Source of the DNA: an uncultured Lachnospiraceae bacterium
GTDB lineage: Bacteria > Bacillota > Clostridia > Lachnospirales > Lachnospiraceae
DNA: 41,270 nt
Assembly (NCBI GenBank): GCA_900554205.1
Contig: USGM01000012.1
Coordinates: forward strand, 1 to 41,270
Direction: 5' to 3'
Under the pieces are notes generated by a model. That model saw only the letters and a program-made list of their open reading frames with translations. It was not told where the DNA came from and did no database searches. The position numbers were made by a program, and so were the translations under genes. Shown in pieces: positions 20,503 to 27,359 of the stretch. Each line of letters begins with the position of its first letter. The first letter of the stretch is position 1.

Positions 20503-22209
20503 ATGTCCGACTATGGGCACCGGGAGACGGACAAGCGGCTTGAAGCGCTAGAAAAGCGTGTGGCCGCTGTCTACAAGCAGGCATCCGAGGAGATGCAGCA
20601 GAAGCTTGCGCAGTGGTACAAGGACTTTGAACGTCTGGACAAGCAGAAAGCCGCCCTTGTGTATGCCGGGAAGCTGCCGAAAGTTGACTATCTGGCATGG
20701 CGTAAAGGGAAAATGGTTGAGAGTGGCCGTCTGAAAGCCTTGGTTGACACGCTGACGGCGGATTACGTCAATTCGGATAAAATAGCCATGCAGATTGTCC
20801 GTGGCGACCTGACGGAGGTGTACGCCCTAAACGCCAACTATGCGGCGTACTCCATCGAGCGTGACACTGGGCTTGATCTGTCCTGGACGCTCTACGACCA
20901 CAGCACCGTTGAGCGCCTGATTCGAGAGAAACCAGAAATCCTCCCACTCCCCTCCGTCAATGTGCCGCTGGATGAACGGTGGAACCGGCAACACCTGAAC
21001 ATAGCCATTACACAGGGAATTTTGCAGGGCGAATCAATACTACACATCGGGGACCGGCTGCAAAGGATACTTGGCATGGACCGCACGGCAGCTATCCGGA
21101 GTGCCCGGACGGCCACCACTGCGGCGGAATGTGCCGGGAGAATCAACACTTACAAGCAAGCGGCAGCTATGGGAATCCAGCTGAAACAAATGTGGCGTGC
21201 TACTCTGGATGGGAGAACACGCCACGCCCACCGGCTTCTTGATGGGCAAATGGTGGATATCGGCGAGAAATTCAAGGTTGACGGCTACGAGCTGGAATAC
21301 CCCGGAGACCCAAGCGCACCGGGGTATCTGGTGTACAACTGCCGATGCACCGTTGTATCTGTGGATAAATTCCACGACCAGAATGCACCCAGAGCGGCCA
21401 AGCTGGGCGCGGCGAGTTATGAGGAGTGGAAGGCTGGGAAAGAAATATCAAGCGAAAATAAATGGCAAACTATCACAGATTATTCACAAAATATCGGTAT
21501 GGTAAAAGAAAACATTCTGTCCACGCCCATCAAGTCCAGCGAAAGCCATTATAAAAAGTTGCTTGAAGATTTGGAAGCGACAAGTAAGACAGTCAAATTG
21601 GATTATAATCCGGTAAAAACAAGGACGAAGAACATCACAGATGACCAGATTATTTCCGCTTTGGCCGGAGGCGACCAGACAAGAGGCTCTTGCGCTTCTG
21701 TTGCGCTTGCGTATGTCGGGCAAAAGCAGGGCTGGGATGTGCTGGATTTTAGAGATGGCGAAAGTCGGTACTTTTTTTCAAAGTCAAGGAATCTGCTTGA
21801 ATTGTCAAAGGCTGACGGTGTTTCTGCTTTGCATTACGGTGATGTTGCCGGAAAAACCTCTTGCACACTTGCGAATAACTTCCTTAAAAAGTGTGAGATT
21901 GGAAAGGAATATTATTTGGGAGTAGGCCGTCATGCTGCAATTGTTAGAAAAAATGAATCCGGTGTTCTTCAATACTTGGAACTACAGTCTGCGGTAAACA
22001 GTGGATGGACGAATTTCAATAAGAATCCAAAATATACACTTACCAATAGATTTGGGTGCTCATCCGCAAGTGGCCACGGCGAGCATTTGGATTTTATGAT
22101 TAACATTACGGACAGCAATTTCGGGACTGATGATTTTAAATCGTTGTTGGGCTACCTGAATACGGTAGAAAACGAACAAAGGAAGGGCAGATATGGAACA
22201 ATCAAGTAA
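20503..22209 (+). CDS. MuF minor head protein with C-terminal papain-like toxin
   Basis: 568 aa, longer than a plain MuF protein. Residues ~1-300 form the SPP1 Gp7/MuF head-morphogenesis domain (ARTATTAAECAGRINTYKQA, TLDGRTRHAHRLLDGQ, YLVYNCRCTV). From about residue 310 the DNA becomes AT-rich and the protein changes. A papain-like domain with RGSCASVALAYV (Cys397), GRHAAIV (His477) and LELQSA (Gln495) follows to about 540. MuF proteins with exchangeable C-terminal toxins are a known class in temperate phages. They are carried in the virion and probably injected or released to act on competitors or the host. The next gene is a likely immunity protein. Confidence 0.88.
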   Translation: MSDYGHRETDKRLEALEKRVAAVYKQASEEMQQKLAQWYKDFERLDKQKAALVYAGKLPKVDYLAWRKGKMVESGRLKALVDTLTADYVNSDKIAMQIVRGDLTEVYALNANYAAYSIERDTGLDLSWTLYDHSTVERLIREKPEILPLPSVNVPLDERWNRQHLNIAITQGILQGESILHIGDRLQRILGMDRTAAIRSARTATTAAECAGRINTYKQAAAMGIQLKQMWRATLDGRTRHAHRLLDGQMVDIGEKFKVDGYELEYPGDPSAPGYLVYNCRCTVVSVDKFHDQNAPRAAKLGAASYEEWKAGKEISSENKWQTITDYSQNIGMVKENILSTPIKSSESHYKKLLEDLEATSKTVKLDYNPVKTRTKNITDDQIISALAGGDQTRGSCASVALAYVGQKQGWDVLDFRDGESRYFFSKSRNLLELSKADGVSALHYGDVAGKTSCTLANNFLKKCEIGKEYYLGVGRHAAIVRKNESGVLQYLELQSAVNSGWTNFNKNPKYTLTNRFGCSSASGHGEHLDFMINITDSNFGTDDFKSLLGYLNTVENEQRKGRYGTIK

Positions 22210-22411
22210 GCTTTTCAAAAATAACCCATCTGATAGAATTTGGTGGGTGGATAACGCCGATGATGTCAAAGGAGAATGGATTTTTACCTTTGATAAAAAG
22301 AAATTCTTTAATATGTTTCAGGACTACCCGTGGAATCTTTCCGCTGAAGAAAAGGAAATTTTTGACAGGGAGAATCCCTATTGGGCAGATTTTTTCAAAG
22401 ATAGGGTTTAA
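22193..22411 (+). CDS. Candidate immunity protein to the MuF toxin (DUF7675-like)
   Basis: 72 aa, starting inside the toxin gene's end with an AAGGAAGGG site. It is acidic and aromatic: WWVDNADDVKGEWIFTFDKK, MFQDYPWNLSAEE and NPYWADFFKDR. The layout recalls the small DUF7675 family. It has the same low G+C as the toxin tail, so the two probably moved together. By position it should bind and neutralise the papain-like domain; this is inferred. Confidence 0.7.
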   Translation: MEQSSKLFKNNPSDRIWWVDNADDVKGEWIFTFDKKKFFNMFQDYPWNLSAEEKEIFDRENPYWADFFKDRV

Positions 22412-22428
22412 CGAAGGAGTAAAAAGGT

Positions 22429-22797
22429 ATGGCAAACAACACCCATTATTCCAGCGGCGGTGGAGATTTCCATGTGGATTTGAATATCACTGATTTCACA
22501 GAGGAAATCACCGAGGGAATCAAAGCGGCCATTCGCCGGGCATTGGTGAGAATCGGGCTGGAATGCGAAAGCTACGCAAAAGATTTGTGCCACGTTATCA
22601 CCGGGCGACTGCGAAACAGCATTACAAACTGTGTGGATGGCAACGCTGTGTATATCGGAACCGATGTTGAATATGCGCAGTTTGAGGAAGAGGGCACAAG
22701 CAGAAGACCACCGCACCCATTTCTACGCCCTGCTGCTGAGGGGCATATGGACGAATGGCGGCAAATCCTAGAGGATGAACTGGAAAACGGCGGCTAA
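22429..22797 (+). CDS. HK97 gp10-like head-tail/tail completion protein
   Basis: 122 aa. FTEEITEGIKAAIRRALVRI, ITGRLRNSITN and YAQFEEEGTSRRPPHPFLRP match the HK97-gp10_like family (PF04883). The RPPHPFLRPA end is diagnostic. These proteins act at the head-tail joint. Its place before scaffold and capsid, rather than among the connectors at 24969-26118, is a little unusual. A terminator follows. Confidence 0.85.
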   Translation: MANNTHYSSGGGDFHVDLNITDFTEEITEGIKAAIRRALVRIGLECESYAKDLCHVITGRLRNSITNCVDGNAVYIGTDVEYAQFEEEGTSRRPPHPFLRPAAEGHMDEWRQILEDELENGG

Positions 22798-22826
22798 CCT
22801 GCCGAAACTGCATATACCCTTCCCTA

Positions 22827-22861
22827 CCCCGTGGCGGTTATCCGCTGCGGGGTTTTCTTTT
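22827..22861 (+). terminator. Rho-independent terminator after the first late gene group
   Basis: CCCCG-GCGG pairs with CCGC-CGGGG around a TTAT loop and runs into TTTTCTTTT. It separates the packaging/MuF group from the scaffold/capsid group and is followed by late promoter copy 2. Confidence 0.85.
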
Positions 22862-22880
22862 GCGATTTTTTGCTTGTGGA

Positions 22881-22921
22881 TTGCAAAAATGTGTATCAAA
22901 GCCCCTCCAATGTGATATAAG
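22881..22921 (+). promoter_or_regulatory. Late promoter element, copy 2
   Basis: TTGCAAAAATGTGTATCA followed by AAGCCCCTCC and GATATAA, nearly the same as 16662-16701 (25 of the first 28 positions). TGTATC (22892-22897), 18 bases, TATAAG (22916-22921). It lies right after a terminator and before the capsid operon, the expected place for a second late promoter. Confidence 0.6.
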
Positions 22922-22972
22922 GGGCGTAGAATCGTAAAGAATAAAATTTTTTAGCTTTTTGAGGGCGCAGAT

Positions 22973-23104
22973 ATGAACCCTGAGATTATCAAGGCCATAG
23001 AGGCCATTTTGAAGCGTGGGAACGATGTAGAGATACGGCGCAAGGGCGGCGGGTATGTCGTCCTGGAAGTAAAAAAAACAATCAAATATTCTACTCCAAC
23101 ATAA
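22973..23104 (+). CDS. 43 aa conserved small phage protein
   Basis: ATG 22973, frame to TAA 23102-23104. The sequence MNPEIIKAIEAILKRGNDVE then RKGGGYVVLEVKKTIKY is a recurrent small protein at this position (before scaffold) in clostridial phages. It shows a helix-then-two-strands pattern. The ribosome site is poor (GAGGGCG). Function is unknown. Confidence 0.6.
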   Translation: MNPEIIKAIEAILKRGNDVEIRRKGGGYVVLEVKKTIKYSTPT

Positions 23105-23127
23105 TTGGGTGTTGGAAAGGGCAATTG

Positions 23128-23172
23128 GAGCCGAGCAAGACGCAAAAATGCGGTTTGTTCGGCTCTTTTTTT
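23128..23172 (+). terminator. Strong terminator before the scaffold gene
   Basis: GAGCCGA-GCAA pairs with TTGT-TCGGCTC, with an inner CGCAAAAATGCG hairpin and seven T residues after. Being inside the late operon, it must be read through, regulated or bypassed for capsid expression. A further hairpin (GCCCC/GGGGC) at about 23212-23230 precedes the scaffold ribosome site. Confidence 0.8.
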
Positions 23173-23255
23173 GGTAAAACCCGCAAAAGAACAGCGGTTT
23201 TTATATCACAGTCGCCCCCGAGGTATAGGGGCCGAAGAAAAGGAGACTGAAAAAA

Positions 23256-23870
23256 ATGGCACTTACAAGAAAGCTTCTCAAAGGCATGGGTCTGACCGAT
23301 GAACAGATCGACACCATCATCGAGGCCCACACCGACACCGTGAACGGCCTGAAAGACCAGATTTCCACGTACAAGGCCGACGCAGAAAAGCTTCCGGGCG
23401 TACAGAAGGAATTGGACGACCTGAAAAAGGACAGCAGCGGCAACGACTACAAGGCCAAGTACGAAAAGGAGCACAAGGACTTCCAGGACTACAAGACCGG
23501 AATCGAAGCCAAAGAGAGCGCAGCTGCCAAAGAAAAGGCGGCAAGAGCGTATTTCCAGGGAAAGGGCATTCCCGCAGAGAGCATGGCGCTGGTGATCCGG
23601 GGCGCAAAGGCTGAAATTGACGGCCTGACGCTGGATGGGGAAACCATCAAGGACACCGCTGCTCTGGACGGACTGCTTTCCGGCGACTACAAGGGGCTGG
23701 TTGGGAAAGTCAAAAAGAACGGAACCCAGACCCAGACACCGCCCGATACCACGGATGGAGTAAAGAGCCGGGCTGAAATCTACAAGAAGGATGATAAAGG
23801 CCGGTATCTGCTGTCTACCGCAGAGCGGCAGGCTGCGCTTGCGGAAAGCTTAGCAAGCGAAAATGAATAA
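23256..23870 (+). CDS. Capsid scaffolding protein, Gp20 family
   Basis: 204 aa after AAAGGAG. It starts MALTRKLLKGMGLTDEQIDT, continues with a charged coiled coil (about 25-105) and has a C-terminal capsid-binding part. This is the phage minor structural protein GP20 family (PF06810), which guides procapsid assembly and is lost or cleaved. It directly precedes the capsid gene. Confidence 0.93.
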   Translation: MALTRKLLKGMGLTDEQIDTIIEAHTDTVNGLKDQISTYKADAEKLPGVQKELDDLKKDSSGNDYKAKYEKEHKDFQDYKTGIEAKESAAAKEKAARAYFQGKGIPAESMALVIRGAKAEIDGLTLDGETIKDTAALDGLLSGDYKGLVGKVKKNGTQTQTPPDTTDGVKSRAEIYKKDDKGRYLLSTAERQAALAESLASENE

Positions 23871-23890
23871 AATCGAAAGGAGCTGTTGAA

Positions 23891-24790
23891 ATGGCAGTAA
23901 AAACGAACGTAACTACAACTGCGCAGTACACGACTACCGCCCGAGAGGTGGATTTCGTGACCCGGTTCGACGACAACTGGGACGCACTGCGCACGATTTT
24001 GGGCATTATGCGGCCTATCCGCAAAGCCCCTGGCACTAAGCTGGTATCCTATAAGGCCGAGGTGGACGGCGGCCTGAAAGGCGGTTCCACCGTAGCGGAA
24101 GGAGACGAGATCCCATTCACCAAGATGAAGGTAGCCCCTGTTGCCTATGGTGACATTGAGGTTTCCAAGTATGCGAAGAGTGTGACCATTGAGGGCGTTG
24201 CCAAGTATGGCGCAGAGGTTGCCGTGGAAAAGACGGATGACGCTTTCTTGGTTGCCCTTCAGAACAAGATTCTGGGCGACTTCTATACCTTCCTGGCTAC
24301 CGGTACCCTGGCCCTGACCCCCAAGACTTGGCAACAGGCACTTGCACAGGCTAAGGGCAAGGTCCTTGCCAAATTCATGGGCATGGACAAGGACGTGACC
24401 GAGGTCGTTGGATTTGCCAACATCATGGATTTCTACGACTACCTGGGCGATAAGGAGATTACCACCCAGACCATGTTCGGCCTGACCTATGTCCAGAACT
24501 TCCTGGGCTACAGCACCCTGTTCCTGCTGCCCGATAAGTATGTCGCCGCCGGTAAGGTTATCGCTACACCTGTGGAAAACATCGACCTGTACTATGTAGA
24601 CCCCAGCGATAGCGACTTTGCAAAGCTGGGCCTGAACTACACTGTGAAGGGCGAAACCAACCTGATCGGTGTTCATGTGGAGGGCGACTACAGCCGTGCT
24701 ACCGGTGATATGTACGCCATCATGGGCATGAAGCTGTGGGCGGAATACCTGGACGGTATTGCTGTTGCCACCGTTACCCCGGGGGGTTAA
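23891..24790 (+). CDS. Major capsid protein
   Basis: 299 aa after AAAGGAG, HK97-like fold by context. The sequence has an N-terminal arm (VTTTAQYTTTAREVDFVTRF), an E-loop-like basic/acidic region near 55-75 (KGGSTVAEGDEIPF), and a long P-domain/A-domain part ending MKLWAEYLDGIAVATVTPGG. It forms the icosahedral shell. The stop follows G GGG GGT, and an open frame continues in -1 for 69 codons (next entry). Confidence 0.92.
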   Translation: MAVKTNVTTTAQYTTTAREVDFVTRFDDNWDALRTILGIMRPIRKAPGTKLVSYKAEVDGGLKGGSTVAEGDEIPFTKMKVAPVAYGDIEVSKYAKSVTIEGVAKYGAEVAVEKTDDAFLVALQNKILGDFYTFLATGTLALTPKTWQQALAQAKGKVLAKFMGMDKDVTEVVGFANIMDFYDYLGDKEITTQTMFGLTYVQNFLGYSTLFLLPDKYVAAGKVIATPVENIDLYYVDPSDSDFAKLGLNYTVKGETNLIGVHVEGDYSRATGDMYAIMGMKLWAEYLDGIAVATVTPGG

Positions 24791-24996
24791 AAGCGGCCCT
24801 GACCATTGATAACACCGCACCGGCAGCCGTGGACTTTGACGGCATGACAAAAGCCCAGCTTTTGGAATACGCCAAGGAAAACGGCATTGCCGGAGTCAGT
24901 GCCGCAATGAACAAAGCGGATATTCTGGCCGCCGTGAAGGGCCAGCAGCCAAGGAAGGAGAAAGCGGAATGGAACAGAAACCCGAATCGGCGGTAA
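24787..24996 (+). CDS. Candidate -1 frameshift extension of the capsid protein (Rho-N/SAP-like)
   Basis: In the -1 frame after G GGG GGT (24781-24787) the reading continues LKAALTIDNTAPAAVDFDG and MTKAQLLEYAKENGIAGV to TAA 24994-24996. The second part is a small helix-turn-helix-like Rho-N/SAP-type domain. There is no ribosome site before its first ATG (24844), which argues against a free gene. A slip would make a 368 aa minor capsid form. Alternatively one G is missing from the run (seven G would fuse them), or translation restarts after the stop. Confidence 0.55.
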   Translation, partial: LKAALTIDNTAPAAVDFDGMTKAQLLEYAKENGIAGVSAAMNKADILAAVKGQQPRKEKAEWNRNPNRR

Positions 24997-25409
24997 GCCT
25001 CTATGAAATCCTGCGATACCTCCACGACTTCTTCCCTGGCGACCGGTGGACCTGTGCGGATGAGCCTATCAAGGACGGGCACATCACCTTCCCTGGTTTG
25101 GAAGACGGGGACATCTACCTGATTGAGGGGAGCCGCCGGAATGATGGACTCCATGTGTACGGTAACTGGGACCTGCGAGGCGAGTCCTTGACCGGGTATG
25201 TGACCGAGTGCCGCATACCGCCGGAGCTGCTGGCCATGGCGGATGAAATTAGCGCTTGGCAGTCAAAGCACGCTGAGGAGCTGGAAAGCCCGTATCAGTC
25301 CGAATCTTTAGGGGAGTATTCCTACGTCAAAGCGAGCGGAAGCACCGGCGAACCAACGAGCTGGAAGACGGTATTTGGTCCCCGGCTGCGGACATGGAGG
25401 AAGCTATGA
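24969..25409 (+). CDS. Head-tail connector-type protein
   Basis: 146 aa with AAGGAG ahead, overlapping the previous frame. It starts SAVSLYEILRYLHDFFPGDR and has a beta-rich middle (GDIYLIEGSRRNDGLHVYGN). Its slot, directly after capsid and before the head-closure genes, is that of the adaptor protein. Identity is by position and general form. Confidence 0.65.
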   Translation: MEQKPESAVSLYEILRYLHDFFPGDRWTCADEPIKDGHITFPGLEDGDIYLIEGSRRNDGLHVYGNWDLRGESLTGYVTECRIPPELLAMADEISAWQSKHAEELESPYQSESLGEYSYVKASGSTGEPTSWKTVFGPRLRTWRKL

Positions 25410-25759
25410 GTCTACTGGACAATTTTTTGAAATATAAATGCGTCCTGATGGAGAAGAAACGCACTCCTGATGGGGCTGGCGGCTGGATCACGGAATGGAC
25501 GGAAGGGGCGGAATTTGAAGCTAATATCGTCCTGGACCAGTCCCTGCAGGCCAGAGTGGCCGAAAAAGAGGGTGTTACCTCTGTTTACACCGTGATCACC
25601 AGGCGGAGCACTGTCTTGGAATTCCATGACGTTTTCAAACGTTTGTCCGACGGCACGATTTTCCGGGCAACCAGCAATGGGGCTGATAAGCAGTCCCCCA
25701 AGACTGGCACCCTGGATATGTGCCAGGTGACAGCGGAGAGATGGGAGCTGACCCAATGA
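25406..25759 (+). CDS. Head closure / head-tail adaptor protein
   Basis: 117 aa from ATG 25406 (GGAGG site inside the previous gene; ATGA overlap). KYKCVLMEKKRTPDGAGGW, ITRRSTVLEFHDVFKRLSDG and FRATSNG follow the beta-barrel head-closure pattern (SPP1 gp16/HK97 head-tail adaptor-like). It seals the portal after packaging. Confidence 0.75.
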   Translation: MSLLDNFLKYKCVLMEKKRTPDGAGGWITEWTEGAEFEANIVLDQSLQARVAEKEGVTSVYTVITRRSTVLEFHDVFKRLSDGTIFRATSNGADKQSPKTGTLDMCQVTAERWELTQ

Positions 25760-26118
25760 CAGCGGACAAGGCCCTCCATCAGTTTTTTAACAGCTTTGGT
25801 ATTCCTGCCTTCCCGGAGACAGCTGTCCCGGATAAGCAGGAAATGCCATATATCACATACTCGTTCGCCACGGCTGGATTTGATGATCTGCCGGTTGGAC
25901 TGGTGGTGAACATCTGGTACAAGACCGAATCCGAGGCAGTACCCACAGCGAAGGGGATGCAAATCGGGGACGCAATAGGCCGGGAGGGCTGTCTGGTCGA
26001 TATTGACGGCGGCTATATCTGGCTTACAAAAGGCTCCCCATTTTTGCGGGCCGTGCCGGATGAGGATAACACCATCAAACGGCGGAGTTTAAATATCACC
26101 GCCGAATTTTTTGTATAG
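25756..26118 (+). CDS. Tail terminator / completion protein
   Basis: 120 aa from ATG 25756, overlapping the previous stop. KALHQFFNSFGIPAFPETAV and MPYITYSFATAGFDDL fit small tail-terminator proteins (gpU/gp17-like), with a C-terminal strand RRSLNITAEFFV. It caps the tail tube and joins it to the head. The identification uses gene order. Confidence 0.7.
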   Translation: MTADKALHQFFNSFGIPAFPETAVPDKQEMPYITYSFATAGFDDLPVGLVVNIWYKTESEAVPTAKGMQIGDAIGREGCLVDIDGGYIWLTKGSPFLRAVPDEDNTIKRRSLNITAEFFV

Positions 26119-26133
26119 GAGGGAAAAAACTAT

Positions 26134-26694
26134 ATGTTTACTCAGATTTCGTCTGAGGCTTTCAAAAATATTCAGCGTGGAGCGGGCATGATCCTGAACA
26201 AATTTGACCCCGCAAATCCTGCAAAGCCTGCGGACGCGGACATTGTGTGCGCCACCACCGGCGGCATTCAGGCCAGCTGCGTGGCGAACTACGTTGATGA
26301 CGGCGAGGACATTGACAATGTGCCAAACAACACCAAGGAACTGAAGCAGCTGGAAAGCTGGGAGTGCAAAATGAGCTTCACGATGGTAACCATGACCGCC
26401 GCCGCACTGAAGCTGGCTCTTGGCGCTGCTACCGTCAGCGGAAACAAGATTGTTCCCAAGGCCGCACTGGAAAGCACTGATTTTACCGACACGCTGTGGT
26501 GGGTTGGCGACATGGGCGACGGCGGTCTGGCCGCTATCTGCCTGAAAAATGTGCTGTCTTCCGGCGGTTTCAGTTTGCAGACCACCAAGAACGGCAAGGG
26601 CCAGGTCAGCGTGGAGCTGCTGGGCCATGTTTCCATTTCCGCACTGGACGAAGTTCCCATGGAATTCTATGTGCAGGAAAACATTGCAGCGTAA
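26134..26694 (+). CDS. Major tail tube protein
   Basis: 186 aa. It has GMILNKFDPANPAKPADADI, the beta-rich core SFTMVTMTAAALKLALGAAT and ISALDEVPMEFYVQEN. This is the phage tail tube form common in clostridial siphophages. It lies immediately before the chaperone genes, as expected. It forms the inner tube of the non-contractile tail. Confidence 0.88.
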   Translation: MFTQISSEAFKNIQRGAGMILNKFDPANPAKPADADIVCATTGGIQASCVANYVDDGEDIDNVPNNTKELKQLESWECKMSFTMVTMTAAALKLALGAATVSGNKIVPKAALESTDFTDTLWWVGDMGDGGLAAICLKNVLSSGGFSLQTTKNGKGQVSVELLGHVSISALDEVPMEFYVQENIAA

Positions 26695-26706
26695 AGGAGA
26701 AAAGAC

Positions 26707-27045
26707 ATGAAATTTCTGTTTGATTTGCCCAATGAGCAGCTGCTACCCGCAACTTGCGACCTTGCCGACGCTGTGGAGCAGCTTGTCAAGGTAAGCAATA
26801 TTATGGCGCTGCGTACTCCCGTTGCAGATGGAGAAAACAAGGAAACTGTTGCAAAGCGGAATTTTAAAAAAATTTATTTCCGGCTTTGCAAAGAATACCC
26901 CAAGGAGACCGGCGCTGTGCTGGATAGGTTGTGGGTGCTGGAAGATGGCGAGAAAGCGCCGAACGCCATTGTGACGGCAAGTATTGTGCTGTTACGCAAG
27001 GACGTTATCAGTTTTTTTACATCGTTGCTTCAGCTGGCGCAGTAA
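26707..27045 (+). CDS. Tail assembly chaperone (short form, gpG analogue)
   Basis: 112 aa with AAAGGAG. It is helical (ATCDLADAVEQLVKVSNIMA). Its end carries T TTT TTT at 27012-27018 in the correct register (AGT TTT TTT ACA), a -1 slippery site. Most ribosomes would make this product and a fraction would continue into 27018-27359. It keeps the tape measure soluble during tail assembly. Confidence 0.85.
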   Translation: MKFLFDLPNEQLLPATCDLADAVEQLVKVSNIMALRTPVADGENKETVAKRNFKKIYFRLCKEYPKETGAVLDRLWVLEDGEKAPNAIVTASIVLLRKDVISFFTSLLQLAQ

Positions 27046-27359
27046 GTTACCGGCGGGCGCTGTTTTCGATTCCTCCTGCGTGGTTCCCGATATGCGAATT
27101 TCGGCACATTTTGGCAAAAATCACAGATGAAATAAATCTGGAAAATCAGCGAAAGACCATCATTTGCTATTTTGCAGATGCCATTATGAGCATATCCAAG
27201 AATACAGCAATGGTTGTGAATGGCGAATATGTGCAGACACGGTTGGCGGACCTTTTGGAACCTCCTGACAACGATAAACGGAGTGCGGAGGAGATCATTG
27301 AGGATATAAGCGAAAAGCTGGAAAAGATTGGTGGTGAAGACAATAGCAGGTTTACTTGA
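27018..27359 (+). CDS. Tail assembly chaperone frameshift extension (gpGT analogue)
   Basis: In the -1 frame after the T7 slip the reading runs YIVASAGAVSYRRALFS to SEKLEKIGGEDNSRFT. The open frame itself begins upstream at 26931. It makes a fusion of about 217 residues. This G/GT arrangement between tube and tape measure is conserved in long-tailed phages. The slip and the lack of a good ribosome site for a separate gene support it. Confidence 0.85.
   Translation, partial: YIVASAGAVSYRRALFSIPPAWFPICEFRHILAKITDEINLENQRKTIICYFADAIMSISKNTAMVVNGEYVQTRLADLLEPPDNDKRSAEEIIEDISEKLEKIGGEDNSRFT

Noticed and set aside
23780..24850. Long leftward open frame (356 codons) opposite the capsid gene
   Set aside because: It is the antisense shadow of a clear capsid gene. 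Its protein has no recognisable domain and no ribosome site stands at its start.
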